Source: Syncephalis fuscata (lineage: Eukaryota > Zoopagomycota > Zoopagomycetes > Zoopagales > Piptocephalidaceae). From it: a DNA stretch of 64,000 nt. The notes below the pieces were generated by a model that saw nothing but the letters and a program-made list of their open reading frames with translations, had not been told where the DNA came from and did no database searches. How positions within the stretch are numbered: the first letter of the stretch is position 1; every line of letters starts with the position of its first letter. The DNA lies in assembly GCA_025786725.1 (NCBI GenBank), contig JAHLTZ010000019.1, forward strand, positions 372,001 through 436,000, given 5' to 3'. Shown here in pieces: positions 36,233-48,104 of the stretch. Made by a program: the position numbers and the translations under genes.

Positions 36233-39164
36233 TTAAGCCATATTGCTTATACCACGTCCGCTCCCGATAGAGCGTGCTAATCCATAACTACTGGCACTTC
36301 CAACTACACTATCTACTGGTACAGATCGACCATACAGTGTCTGTGAAGCATTGATATTCTGTGGCTGCATTCGAATACGTTCACTTTGGGCGTGGATGCC
36401 AATGCGTTCACTATGTGGCGTGCCAGGCATTGATGCATCGTCATCGGTGGTCCTTAGTCGATTATAGCCTGATTGCTGATTACTAATCGGTGTGGGCCGT
36501 GCTCGTTGCCAAACACTGCTTACGGCCGATGAAATCTTTTGTGTCCAGTTGTTTGAACCATCACCTGACGCTCCTCTTGAACGCACTGCCGCGATGGTTT
36601 GATCTGGACCATTGGCCGGTAACCATAGACGTAGTGCATTTTCATTTGATTGGAAAGGGTTATGTTGACTTGATTCCGAATCAATATGATGATAGCCTCG
36701 ATGTGCGCGGTCAGCTTGTCGTTCCGGTAAATAGCCACGTGAATCAATCCCCATAGTTTGCATAACTCTACGTCGTTCTACAATACAGATATACATATTA
36801 GTAATTAGTATATAAGCAAATTAATTTGTTTAAATTATAATTACATACCTGCTTGAATCAATCGACGGCCTTCTTCTGATTCATTTTGACGCCATTGATT
36901 TGCTTGATTCAATTGGCTATTGTTGTTATTATTGTTATTATTGTTTGGACTACAGTCATCGTCATCGTCGTATGAATAGTCACCACAGCCGAATGCTCGT
37001 GTTAAACGATCCGATATACGGAAGAACGTAATAACACTGGGGATTAGAATAATTAACGGTGTCCATTGACTAAACCGATCACCCAAAAAGGGTACCAAAT
37101 CCAAAATACCCATAAACTACAATCGAATGAGATTAGTTAATGAAATACTGTAATTAATATCAATTTACCTGTGAAAATACCGCATCATCTTGCGCCACAA
37201 CAAGATTCAAATAGTTATAACATAACGGTACGCTAAACAATCATTAATAAAACAATTATTATTATCAATAACAGTAATGTTGCTTACGTTAAACGACAAA
37301 GATAACCGCCCATAAATAACATACTGCCCACATCACTACTACGTGGTACTAGAGCATAAAGATTAAAGATACGTATGCGCAACAGACTTGTATAAGCGCA
37401 GATACACATATAAGCCAGTGAAATAATTGAAATAAGCTATTATTCCATTATTAGTACAATATACTAAGGCCATTAATCAATAGTATACCTCAGTTAGTCC
37501 ATAGGATCGATTGGCCCATCGAAGTACCAGACCATAGATGGACAGCATTGGATGTTCCCATTGTAGTGTCAATTCTGACCATAACAATGCCATACTCATT
37601 AATGCACAAATGACAGCCAATATACGTAAAACGATTGGTCGAAGTATAATACGCCACCACCATCCTGTAATAGCAGTTATAATACAGTTATAAATTATTA
37701 GAATAATCAATGGTATTCACTTACGTGCCGATCGTCGTAGATAGGCATGAGGATTGGCCGATAATGGCTCCAATGGCGAATGATATTCGCTAATTATCAT
37801 AAGTAACATGGAATGCTATTTAACAGTATTAATATGCCGTCTTACCGATCAGGATTATCACGATTCTCCAACTCATCTTGAAGGGTAAACCCTTGTTTAA
37901 GTAGCCGTTCCCATTTACTAGATATAATTATTAGATATCATTTTGGCTATTTCTTTGGTCTATAGATTACTTGCCATAATGCACGATCATAAATGCGTTG
38001 AGCCTTTTTATATCGTCGATGCAGTAATGTTATATACTTTTCCGTAATAACACGCGGTATACTGACACGGGGATAGTTCTCCACCATAGATGTAGGGCAC
38101 TGTTAATGCAGGTTAGATTGGTTGCATTCAAGCAAATTAGACCATTTACTTTGTGAGCAAGTATATCAATCATCCAATAATATTCATGATCCGTTTCCAG
38201 TGTATCTGCCAATTTAACAATGGTCTAAATAGCCATTAGTAACACTAGTGGTTGATTTGATGTTGTTAAATACTTACGGCAACTGTATCGAGTAGTTCAG
38301 CCTCGGCTTCCTCGTAGGCATCTTTAACGTTGACTGCCCGTCGCGTAACCTGAATCCATCGACGCTTTGTATTAGCAGCACGCCAAATACTACGTGGCAC
38401 TGCTACTAGTCCATGGCCCATAAACAATAGTACAAGTAATAGACCCCAAGAGTTGGCTGCAGCCATAACAAACGCCAAAAAGGCCCGTCTATTGTTTCCG
38501 GTTACTGTCATAGTCTACAATGGATCCATTCTACCAACACTTACCCATCGGCAAAATGGTATACAGATAAAATGTAAATAATGGCTATTAGTGCTGCAAT
38601 CGCATAGGCACCAAAGTAAATGGCGTGTCCTTTAATGGCATTACGTAGCCGACGACGAAATACAAATTGGCCTGACTGTAGAAATCCTTGCAATACTGGA
38701 ATAATTATCCTATAGTATTTATGCATCAGTATAACATATACACTATTTATTATACTTGCCAGTTAAGAAAGAACGTCGTCCAGTACATTCCACGCCATAA
38801 ACCCCATAGTGTTGTTTCTGATAAATAGATAGCTGGTCGATGACAGAAAGCACTAATTGGTTCTGCTACTGATGACGTCGGACATCGACGGTAAATGGTC
38901 TAGTGGCCCGTTAACAACACTCCTACAACTATGTACAATCACTACGCCACTACTGCTGTTACTTACTGAAGTCAAGTCAAGTGGCAACAGAGCAACTACG
39001 GCGAATCCTACAAACCAACTTATAGCCGCCATAGCACCCGGCAGTAATGGTAGACGTACATCCCGAGTATAGCGCCATAAAGCGCCCGCTACCGTGAGAC
39101 ATGGTGCCAATACGAGTAGCACTGGTAGGATGTAGTCGACAAGCTGTACAGTGCCTAGTCCCAT
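36233..39164 (-). CDS. LMBR1-domain membrane protein, LMBD2-like
   Basis: Polytopic membrane protein of the LMBR1/LIMR family. Thirteen exons on the minus strand: 38967-39164, 38760-38899, 38545-38709, 38278-38488, 38150-38224, 37975-38099, 37846-37917, 37725-37789, 37489-37664, 37288-37436, 37169-37232, 36849-37116, 36233-36777; 750 residues. Family blocks: LPLDLTSTIYRRCP, GMYWTTFFLNW, AAANSWGLLLVLLFMGHGLV, a cytosolic helical loop, MALLWSELTL, LYALVPRSSDVGSMLFMGGY and FLGDRFSQW. The C-terminus is soluble: an Asp/Asn tract, then a long disordered tail. Introns 2 (38710-38759) and 6 (37918-37974) need GC-AG borders (GCAAGT donors); the other ten are GT-AG. It shares a 1-kb divergent upstream region with the phosphatase gene. 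Confidence 0.92.
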
Positions 39165-40204
39165 ATTGTAGTTTCTCTTCCCTCCTATACAAATAGTAAT
39201 GACAAATATAGTTGGAAAGAAATAGAAGAAGTAGAAAGAGTGAACCGAGTACTAAGAAGATAACTATAGAAAGAAGGATCAACGGTCACACGATGTTCTA
39301 CGTAAAAGTGTTATGCATATTCACACATCGCCATATACATTTTATATTATTAGTAAGAGTAAGTACACACTTGGTTACAATGGTTAATTACCACTTTAAT
39401 ATTTACATATTTGTGTTATTATTTGTTCTATTATATTTACGCTTTGTATTGTGGTTATTGTCATTGTTATTTACATTGGTCTATTCACTTAATGTACATA
39501 TAAATGCTTTTTATACTGTTTATCTATTGAATACTCTTTATTATCAACGCCATTGCTATTACTCCTCTTGTCTACAACTCGTGTTACTATGACACACAGG
39601 TTCCAATGTTAACAAGGTTATCTGTAAACACGGATCCTATTTATTATACAAATAAATTTGTCTCATTGATGTAGCACATAATACACACACACACACACAC
39701 AGACACACGCTCACAAGGTATTTCCTTTTCTTTCTCTTCTACACAAATACTGATTGGCTATTTCTGAATACATTGTTCGTATTTTGCATCGATTCATCTT
39801 CATCTCACCTTCTTCTTTCTGTCCTGCCGTCTATTTTTGTGCATATAGGCACAGATATTCATCGTGTACTTGCTGGGGCGTCATCTTTACGGAGGACTAT
39901 CTCTTTTATTAAAGGTAAGCATTCTGGCTGTAGCATTTCATGCCACTATCCACTCGCTTAAACAGTAGACTAACTATCAGTGATATCAACGGCAATAGTC
40001 CTTCTGGAGTGAACTAATGTTGGATCCTGGCTAATAAACCGTGGTTTGCCTGCAGTGAACAAGATTGTTATTGTTCACCGGTGCAGTATATAGCCAGAGT
40101 TTATCTCTACTGTTGTTTTCCCCTTCCTTTAACGCTTATCTGTGTTTGTTTGTCGTCAAGATCGGTCGTAAATATCGATTGACTGATTGGTTAGCCGTTC
40201 TAAT
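39165..40204. promoter_or_regulatory. Divergent upstream region of LMBD2 and PRL phosphatase
   Basis: 1.04 kb, AT-rich near LMBD2. A (CA)n run lies at about 39682-39701. A donor-like AAAG/GTAAGC at 39913-39918 suggests a leader intron for the phosphatase. The 126-codon frame at 39212-39592 is hydrophobic, T-rich and featureless, so it is not called. Confidence 0.45.
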
Positions 40205-41431
40205 ATGGCCGATTCCAAGCTAGATACAATAATACCCGATATGGTAGAAACGATGCCTTCACGCCAATCCACAGATCTGTCTGCTTTATCTGCTAGTGCT
40301 GCCGCTACCAAGCTAGCATCACCAACCTTGGTGTCGAGTCCGGCATCGCCTACAACTATTACAACGCCAGTGGTGGCCAGCGGGTCAAATGTCGGCGGGT
40401 CAGGCGTGGCTAGCAACAATTTGCCGACCACCGCCACACAGCGTGTAACGCGTCCACCACAGGCCGGCGTAAAGACATCACTACCTGCCGGGTGGGGTGC
40501 GCCAACGATGCCTACTAGTCGTGCTGTATCACCAAATGGTACCCCTAACAATCAATCACCTCATCTTAATGGCACTTCATTGACATTGATGGCGAATAGA
40601 AAAAGCTTTGTAGGTGATGGCCGTACGGCTACTGCAATTGCACCACGCACGCTAAACGGTTTACAGAATCAACAGCAACAGCCATATACATCTACGGCAG
40701 CCAATGGTCATTCTTCTACATCGCTTCCGCGCTATAACACGCCGAATACGATGTCTTCTCCAGGCCTAACTTCTAACATGGGCCTTATTAATCCGCCATC
40801 GCTTGTTACATTTGGTTCACTGCGTATTCTAATCGCTGATGCGCCATCTGATCATACATTGCCTCTTTATGCAAAGGTAATGTCGCAAATCAAATACAAA
40901 GCTATAGCTATTAACAATTGTTATTGTTGTTATTATTATTTAGGAGTTTCAACGCTATAGTGTAACAGATGTTGTTCGTGTTTGCGATCCAACTTATCGC
41001 CGAGCTCGTTTGGAACAATTAGGCTATCGTGTACACGATTGGCCATTTGATGACGGTGATCCGCCACCAGATACCATTATTGAAAGTTGGCTAGCACTAT
41101 TGGATGAAACCTTTGGTGAAGAGCTGCCTACACCACGTAAAGAAAAGGAAAATATTGTTCCTAGCCAAGAACGATGCGTGGCTATCCATTGTGTGGCCGG
41201 ACTAGGACGGTAAGTAGTTACTAAATGTATGTATTTGTAATCAAAGCTAATAAATGGTATGCTACTAGAGCACCAGTCTTGGTGGCAATCGCCCTTATTG
41301 AACAAGGTATGTCACCATTAGACAGTGTTGCTTATGTACGAGAACGACGTCGTGGTGCTATTAATCAGCGACAGTTACGCTACGTAGAGCGTTATCGACG
41401 ACGGGCTCGTAAAGGATGCATTATTTGCTAG
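40205..41431 (+). CDS. PRL-type (PTP4A) prenylated protein tyrosine phosphatase
   Basis: Dual-specificity phosphatase of the PRL family, which in animals binds CNNM magnesium transporters at membranes. Exons 40205-40876, 40944-41209, 41269-41431; 366 residues. Residues 1-205 form a Ser/Thr/Pro/Ala-rich extension not seen in the roughly 170-residue animal PRLs. The catalytic domain then starts [20 protein letters not shown], with the acid loop WPFDDGDPP and the P-loop [19 protein letters not shown] (C-X5-R, alanine after Arg as in PRL). A 27-residue insert separates them. The basic end [14 protein letters not shown] carries a CaaX box (CIIC), as PRLs do. An intron splits the P-loop Arg codon. 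ATG 40205 is the first in frame. Confidence 0.93.
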
Positions 41432-41564
41432 TTATTAGTACCATTTTATTCAATACTATTAAATAAAATTATTTAATACGATAAAACAAGTAATTTATTA
41501 TTACAAAGAGATCGTTCGTTCATTTAACCATCATTCAGCTGTTCTTTCAACGACGCCCCACAGC

Positions 41565-41900
41565 TTATATTTTAAATCCTAAAGCGCGTAAACATGCTTT
41601 ATGTGCTTCAATCTCCTTACTACACGCTTGTTCGTCTCCGGTACGTAACATACATTCATCGCGTAGCTTTTTTGTATCTGGACAGGAACAGCATGGCTTC
41701 AATGGTTTGCCATCCTTATCTAATGGCCGACCCGTTTCTGGGTCACGAAGAATAGCTGTGGCGGTAATTGTAGCAGAATTACGGTCATGGGATGTAGTAG
41801 ATTCGTTGGTCGATGGCAATAGCGGCTTTAAGTTGTTTACTTTAGCGTTCAAAGTAGTTGCCGGTTCCACACTGGCTGCTTTAACTGAAGATTGGCCCAT
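41565..41900 (-). CDS. COX17: Cox17 copper chaperone with N-terminal extension
   Basis: Intermembrane-space copper chaperone delivering Cu(I) to Sco1/Cox11 for cytochrome c oxidase assembly. Single exon, 111 residues. The conserved C-terminal half reads [17 protein letters not shown] and [12 protein letters not shown]. It has the copper-binding CC pair (residues 70-71) and twin CX9C motifs ([11 protein letters not shown] and [11 protein letters not shown]). Yeast and animal Cox17 are 63-69 residues, so the first 45 or so residues (Ser/Thr/Asn-rich) are extra. Convergent with the phosphatase, 133 bp apart. Confidence 0.95.
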   Translation of the reverse strand: MGQSSVKAASVEPATTLNAKVNNLKPLLPSTNESTTSHDRNSATITATAILRDPETGRPLDKDGKPLKPCCSCPDTKKLRDECMLRTGDEQACSKEIEAHKACLRALGFKI

Positions 41901-42896
41901 AGTTAGTTGGGAGGAATGCTAGATTTGTTGGACGAAAAGTAAAAGAAGAGAAAGAGTGTCGTAATGACTGGTTACACGAGATTGAGCAAATTAATGTCGG
42001 GAGATATCGGACACCATTTAGTTCTGTATTACAGCGCCACCATTCTTTTTGCTAGCCACTAATGCTATAATGTTACTTTATACATGATTATAACTGCTAG
42101 ATAATAAGTTTGTGATTTTTGTTTATCTGCTACTATTGTAACTGTTCTACTATATAGATTTAAAGGTATGGTATTAGTATTATTGCTTATATGTATGTTA
42201 ATATAATTTGATTTGAATAATAAAGGTTTTATTAGAAGAAAGCAAGTTTAACAAATATTAGCAAAATAAGTAATAAATGATATCATATCATTATCGCTGT
42301 CATACAGTCTATTTTATTTACCATAATAATGTCATTTAATTATTCATTAATTATTCATTGTATTGTACATTATTCTATCATTTATTGCTTAAATACCATT
42401 GATAAACGTTATTTGTTTATTATTGATTGTGTTTGTTATAATTGTTAATCCATTTTGTCATTTTGATTACTCAATCATAAAACTATAGCTCTACCATTAG
42501 TATTAGTAGTATTACTATTATTCATTTTACTCTATTTTATGCTTTATTAACTAGTCTCTATTAATAAAAGTTATTTGTTACCACTAATTATATTATTTCT
42601 AATGTCAATTCGGTTCATCTAAACATGTGTGTCATTATTTTACTAGTAAAATAGTGATTATAATAAATAGTTAAATAAAAACTAATAAAAGTTAATTGAT
42701 CACCAAAAATAAAACACTATTTTAGAACATATTAATAATTTACTAATGATTGTATTTGTGTATAACAATTAATTTACACAACATATCAACCACTACACAC
42801 ATCATCATTACCGTCATTTATTGGTATTACTATCAGTATTAGTATTGTCATCATCTTCGTTACTATCATCTAGGCAATTATTGTAAACATTTCATC
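41901..42896. other. AT-rich divergent intergenic region, Cox17 and Gtr1
   Basis: 1 kb of very AT-rich DNA with no coding sign. A slightly richer stretch (41940-42060) flanks the Cox17 start and probably holds its promoter; the remainder leads to the Gtr1 start. Confidence 0.65.
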
Positions 42897-44254
42897 ATGA
42901 AGAAAAAGGTACGTTATAGCTAGAGATGATAGAACAATACAACAACTATAGTAGGTGCTATTGATGGGCAAGAGCGGTGCCGGCAAGACGTCAATGCGGT
43001 CGATTATATTTTCCAACTATATTGCCCGTGATACGCGTCGTCTAGGAGCTACTTGTAGGTGAATGCATAGGCAATTACCAGCTACACAGCTTGTAACTAA
43101 TATGGGACTTATTGACAGTGGATGTAGAGCACTCGCATGTAAGATTCCTTGGCAATCTTGTGCTTAATCTATGGGACTGTGGTGGGTAAGTAATATACAG
43201 GCTATTAGTAAAAGAGTGTAAAAATAAGCGTTAGTATTAATCAGTGTGTAGACAAGAAACATTTATGGAAAACTATTTTGTCAGTCAACGCGACCATATC
43301 TTTCGTAATGTTGAAGTGCTTATCTATGTATTTGACGTGGAAAACTGTGATGACCGCGACATGCACTATTATCAAAGCTGTCTAGAGGCGATCATGACAC
43401 ATTCAAAACATGCAAAAATATTCTGTCTCGTGCACAAAATGGACTTGGTACCGGAAGAAATGCGTAGCCAAGTATTTCAAGAGCGTTTAGATGAACTGCG
43501 TACCCGCTCAGAGCCATTGGAAATTACAGCATTTGCTACAACCATTTGGGATGAATCATTATTTAAAGTAAGTTTATATAATAATAGTAACAATAATAGC
43601 ACGATAGCATAACAATCATTCTATTTTATTAATAATTATAGGCCTGGTCATCTATTGTTTATACATTGGTGCCAAATGTTAATTTATTGGCATCGCATTT
43701 GAATAAGTTTTGTCGTGTTTGTGATGCTGACGAGGTTGTACTGTTTGAACGAGCAACTTTTCTAGTCATAGCACATGCATCGCAACGGCCTCATGCAGAC
43801 CATGCTCGCTTTGAAAAGATTAGCAGTATTATCAAACAGTTTAAACTAAGTTGCACGTAAGTAATAGAGTATATGATGCAAATTACATTTAAAACTATCT
43901 TTATCTAATATTGTTTATATGTGAATACACAGTAAGTTACAGACGCAATTTAAAAGTATGGAGATTCGTAAAGATGGATTTACAGCGTTTATCGATGCAC
44001 TGACAAGCAATACGTATGTTATGGTGATTATGTCGGACCCAACAATTGGTAAGTGTGGCCTATAGTTGTAGTAGATGGCAATAGTGCTAGGCACACGACA
44101 ATTGTCTGTGCACACACATAAACACCAATGAACGAACAAATTCACTGATGACTGGTATATATTTCGCACAAATATAGAATCGGCAGCTACTCAAATGAAC
44201 ATTGCCGTGGCTCGACGTCATTTTGAAAAATTAGAAGCCTCATCCGGCGTCTAA
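42897..44254 (+). CDS. GTR1: RagA/Gtr1 small GTPase
   Basis: Rag GTPase that heterodimerises with RagC/Gtr2 on the vacuole to signal amino acids to TORC1. Exons 42897-42908, 42955-43054, 43119-43185, 43252-43567, 43642-43856, 43933-44048, 44178-44254; 300 residues, the usual RagA length. G1 is [40 protein letters not shown] then [11 protein letters not shown] (switch II); HKMDLV (G4); SIWDES-like [11 protein letters not shown] (G5). The C-terminal roadblock fold has [35 protein letters not shown] and [14 protein letters not shown]. The first exon has only four codons. The match to RagA/Gtr1 rather than RagC is strong. Confidence 0.96.
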
Positions 44255-44775
44255 TAAACAAAATAGGCATTAGTTTTATACCCATTTATTCATTCTTTTA
44301 TTTCATTTGCTCGTTCGTCGTTTGTTCGTGCATTGTTTATAAATACATTTAGCAGCTATGATACACTAGACTAGACTCGATTGTACACTTTATTTCCATG
44401 GCCAGTGCATGGCGTGGGTAATTTATACAGAAAAAAAGAGAAAATTTCTTTCTTTTCCACCTTATGATTGGATCTCCGCTATGGGCGGTGATTGGCCTAA
44501 TGTAAAACTGTGATAGTTTAGCCAATGGCCGAGAACTGGCGTTGGGTGGTATAAAGGACGAGCTGTCCACCCGTGCCCACAAGCTCTTGCTTCTTCCCTT
44601 CGTTTCATTCACTCTTCGAAGTAGCACTCTCACATATATCTACGCTTGTAGTTAGTATCATCAGGTGTGTAATTGTCTATTGCTTGTTTTGCGTACTTGC
44701 GTGTGTGTATATGCATGTATACTGGATCTGTATGTTTGTATGAATCAGTATTTGCTGTTTATACGGATGTATGCA

Positions 44776-44801
44776 TAGATGGATGGATGGATGGATAGAT
44801 G
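44776..44801. repeat. GGAT tract in EF-1alpha leader intron
   Basis: Five GGAT/GGATA units, same type as at eL32, uS9 and eL13. Confidence 0.9.
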
Positions 44802-44941
44802 AACGTATATACGACTGTGATATGCTATCATCGGTGTTTTACGTAGATGGCTTGCAAATAAGCAAGCTATTAATGTGAAATACAGACAGATAGCATATAG
44901 ACAACATATGCATTTATTTACTCATTAGGCAGTCTATTCAT

Positions 44942-45112
44942 GAGCATATGTGCAAATTTACTAGCATATAGGCAGATCTACTAGTATATGTGCAAATTTA
45001 CTGGCATATGCAGATCTGCCAGTAATGTGCAAGTTTACTGACATGTACATTCTAGTATATATGCAGTGTAGCATATATAGTCATTTTTACTAGCATTTAC
45101 TAATCTGCATTT
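44942..45112. repeat. Degenerate ~20-nt tandem repeat in EF-1alpha leader intron
   Basis: Units of the form GCATATGTGCAAATTTACTA alternate with GCATATAGGCAGATCTACTA; six to eight increasingly degenerate copies up to the acceptor. No open frame. Confidence 0.8.
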
Positions 45113-45130
45113 GTTTGTTATTATTTAGCC

Positions 45131-46510
45131 ATGGGTAAAGATAAGACTCACGTTAACGTCGTCGTCATCGGTCACGTCGACTCCGGCAAGTCGACCACTA
45201 CCGGTCACTTGATCTACAAGTGCGGTGGTATTGACAAGCGTACCATTGAGAAGTTCGAGAAGGAAGCCGCCGAGTTGGGCAAGGGTTCTTTCAAGTATGC
45301 CTGGGTATTGGACAAGCTTAAGGCCGAGCGTGAGCGTGGTATCACCATTGATATTGCTCTCTGGAAGTTCGAGACCCCTAAGTACAACGTCACTGTCATT
45401 GACGCCCCAGGACATCGTGATTTCATCAAGAACATGATTACCGGTACCTCCCAAGCCGATTGCGCTATTCTCATCATTGCCGCCGGTACTGGTGAATTTG
45501 AAGCTGGTATCTCCAAGGATGGTCAAACCCGTGAACACGCTTTGCTCGCTTTCACCCTTGGTGTCAAACAGCTCATTGTTGCCATCAACAAGATGGACAC
45601 TGCCAAGTGGTCCGAAGACCGTTACAATGAAATCGTCAAGGAAACTTCCGGTTTCATCAAGAAGGTCGGTTACAATCCAAAGGCCGTCGCATTCGTCCCA
45701 ATCTCTGGCTGGCACGGCGACAACATGTTGGAAGCCTCCGAGAACATGGGATGGTTCAAGGGATGGAAGAAGGAGACCAAGGCTGGTGAGAAGAGCGGTA
45801 AGACCCTTCTCGATGCCATTGATCACATCGAACCACCAACCCGTCCAACCGACCGTCCTCTCCGTCTTCCACTCCAGGACGTCTACAAGATTGGCGGTAT
45901 CGGTACCGTGCCAGTCGGTCGTGTCGAAACCGGTATCATCAAGGCCGGTATGGTTGTAACTTTTGCTCCAGCCAACGTCACCACTGAAGTCAAGTCCGTT
46001 GAAATGCATCACGAACAGCTCGTCGAAGGTGTCCCCGGTGACAACGTCGGTTTCAACGTCAAGAACGTCTCCGTCAAGGATATCCGTCGTGGTAATGTTT
46101 GCTCTGACTCCAAGAACGACCCAGCCAAGGAAGCCGGTTCCTTCACCGCCCAGGTTATTGTCTTGAACCACCCTGGTCAGATCGGTGCTGGCTACTCTCC
46201 AGTTTTGGATTGCCACACCGCTCACATTGCCTGCAAGTTCGAACAATTGATTGAGAAGATCGATCGTCGTTCCGGCAAGTCCCTTGAAAACGACCCAAAG
46301 TTTGTCAAGTCTGGTGATGCCGCTATCGTCAAGATGGTTCCATCCAAGCCAATGTGCGTTGAGTCCTTCCAGGAATACGCTCCTCTCGGTCGTTTCGCCG
46401 TCCGTGATATGCGTCAAACCGTTGCCGTCGGTGTCATCAAGTCCGTCGAGAAGGTTGACAAGGCTGGCAAGACTACCAAGTCTGCTGCTAAGGCTGGTGG
46501 CAAGAAATAA
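45131..46510 (+). CDS. TEF1: Translation elongation factor EF-1alpha
   Basis: GTPase that brings aminoacyl-tRNA to the ribosome. Single coding exon, 459 residues, full family length. GTP-binding motifs: GHVDSGKST near residue 14, DAPGHRDF near 91, NKMD near 153. The switch region is [18 protein letters not shown]; the C-terminus is Lys-rich (KAGGKK). Codon use is extremely biased to C-ending forms, which also creates a 430-codon antisense frame that is not a gene. Sequence is fungal/opisthokont in style ([16 protein letters not shown]). Confidence 0.99.
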   Translation: MGKDKTHVNVVVIGHVDSGKSTTTGHLIYKCGGIDKRTIEKFEKEAAELGKGSFKYAWVLDKLKAERERGITIDIALWKFETPKYNVTVIDAPGHRDFIKNMITGTSQADCAILIIAAGTGEFEAGISKDGQTREHALLAFTLGVKQLIVAINKMDTAKWSEDRYNEIVKETSGFIKKVGYNPKAVAFVPISGWHGDNMLEASENMGWFKGWKKETKAGEKSGKTLLDAIDHIEPPTRPTDRPLRLPLQDVYKIGGIGTVPVGRVETGIIKAGMVVTFAPANVTTEVKSVEMHHEQLVEGVPGDNVGFNVKNVSVKDIRRGNVCSDSKNDPAKEAGSFTAQVIVLNHPGQIGAGYSPVLDCHTAHIACKFEQLIEKIDRRSGKSLENDPKFVKSGDAAIVKMVPSKPMCVESFQEYAPLGRFAVRDMRQTVAVGVIKSVEKVDKAGKTTKSAAKAGGKK

Positions 46511-47045
46511 ACATCTTGCTTTGTTTTGTCTCTATGTCATTACTGTTCGTCTTTCTGCCTTCTTGTTTTTTTTCTCTGTTGATGTGTGACTACTCTACGC
46601 GTACATACTTGTTTGCGAGTGTTGTCTGTATCGTGGATTGCAAAACGTGTTGCAGTAATGGCGGTAGTTGTTTAAAGGTTAGCTTTAATCGTCGTAGCGC
46701 CTTTTTGTCGACGTATTTTTAAGCCTTTGTTTAAATACATTCCGCTACTCTTTAATTAACGTGTGCAAAATGATATTCTATTGGTATAATGTTGTTAATG
46801 TTTTATTGTGTACAAATTGGATTAATGGTAAATAAGTTGGTATTTATTATTACAATTGTTATTAATATCAATATTAGTACATGTTATTATAGTTGCATTT
46901 CATTAGTACTATTGTTATAATTATAGCATTTTTATTACTGCTAACTACTATTAATTTTTGATTAATATTTTATATTATTGCTATTTTTTATTCGCGCTTT
47001 GATTCCTCCGACTGTCGTAGACCATTAGTCGACACGCGTACCACT
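46511..47045. other. EF-1alpha 3' UTR and spacer to uL4m
   Basis: 535 bases: T-rich 3' UTR to about 46740, then AT-rich DNA up to a GC-richer stretch just before the next ATG. Nothing else seen. Confidence 0.7.
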
Positions 47046-48073
47046 ATGTCGTTACGTCCAACAGCCACAGCGCTATTTGGCCAACTATTACGCACAGGTT
47101 GTTACCGTCAGGTAGGTATATAGTGAAATTAGCATACTAAACAGTAGGATCTAATCATTTTAACGATAGATCGCAGGTGCGGCTACGGCAAACCATGCAA
47201 TGGGGGCGCGCTTTTTGGCGACTGTTGCTGAAGCAACTGATCGCGAAGATAATGCAGTAGTACCAGAACTTGCGGTAGATTCTACTGAAGTTATGAGATT
47301 AGCACTTGTCGAAGCAGCGGCAAAACTTGCACCGCGTTATGAAGCAATACGCGCTAATCCATTTCCACCTAAAGTACAGGCCTGGATCCATGAATTCCAA
47401 ACGGCTCGTCCTTACACAATTGAAAAGCTAAATGCACGAATCTTTTCGGCACCACTACGTGTCGATCTTATGCATCGTGCCGTCATATGGCAACGCGATG
47501 GTATGCGTCAAGGCACGCATTCAACAAAAGGTATTAGCGATATTCGTGGTACAACACGAAAAGCTGCACCACAAAAAGGTGGTGGTCGTGCGCGTGTTGG
47601 CACATATCGTGCTCCACAATTCCGAGGTGGTAAGTTAATACACTTTAATTAAAAAAGTTAATAATAATAATAATAATAATTTTATTATAGGTGCAACGGT
47701 GTTTGGTCCACAGCCACGCGATCATAGTACAAAACTACAGCATAAGGTACAATTGGCCGCTTTGCGATCAGCATTATCAACAAAATATATGCAGGATGAA
47801 TTGATACTTGTTGATGCACTACAGTTAAATACGCACAAAACACGCGAATTTGTCGATCTTATCCAGCGACACAACTGGTCAAACAGATCAGTTTTATTAA
47901 CCACTGGTCGTGCAGATATTGATAAGAATTTGACCGCTGCATCTAAAAATCTACAAGCAGTGACGTGCACACTGGCCGACGATCTTGATGTCTATCGTAT
48001 GCTACAAAATGATCTACTTGTTCTGGATCGAACGGCAGTACGCGCACTTGAATCAAAGTTACAAGTGGATTAA
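47046..48073 (+). CDS. Mitochondrial ribosomal protein uL4m
   Basis: Large-subunit mitoribosomal protein. Exons 47046-47111, 47170-47629, 47691-48073; 302 residues. An Arg/Thr/Ala-rich N-terminus suits a mitochondrial presequence. The uL4 core includes LNARIFSAPLRVDLMHRAVI, WQRDGMRQGTHSTKGISDIR and the loop RKAAPQKGGGRARVGTYRAP, QFRGGATVFGPQPRDHS. The C-terminal half has RSALSTKYMQDELILVDAL and SVLLTTGRADIDKNL. It is convergent with the ZRSR2-like gene, 31 bp apart. Confidence 0.95.
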
Positions 48074-48104
48074 GTCATTTATTAACAATAAATCAAATAG
48101 CTAT

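Larger units (their letters stand above)
44255..45130. promoter_or_regulatory. EF-1alpha promoter and leader intron
   Basis: TATAAA at 44550-44555 lies downstream of a CCAAT-like GCCAATGG (44521). A pyrimidine-rich start region follows near 44580. A probable leader intron spans 44665-45128 (donor GTGTGT, acceptor TATTTAG), ending two bases before ATG. It contains a GGAT tract (44776-44801) and degenerate tandem repeats (44942-45112). Confidence 0.65.

Noticed and set aside
38509-38544. 30-nt intron in LMBD2 (acceptor ATTGTAG)
   Set aside because: Too short and gives a stop; the 56-nt intron ending at 38489-38490 restores frame and the family block.
39212-39592. 126-codon hydrophobic frame
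   Set aside because: T-rich, featureless, lies in the divergent upstream region; hydrophobicity follows from base composition.
45125-46417. 430-codon open frame antisense to EF-1alpha
   Set aside because: A known by-product of extreme C-ending codon bias in EF-1alpha; no splice, promoter or family signal.
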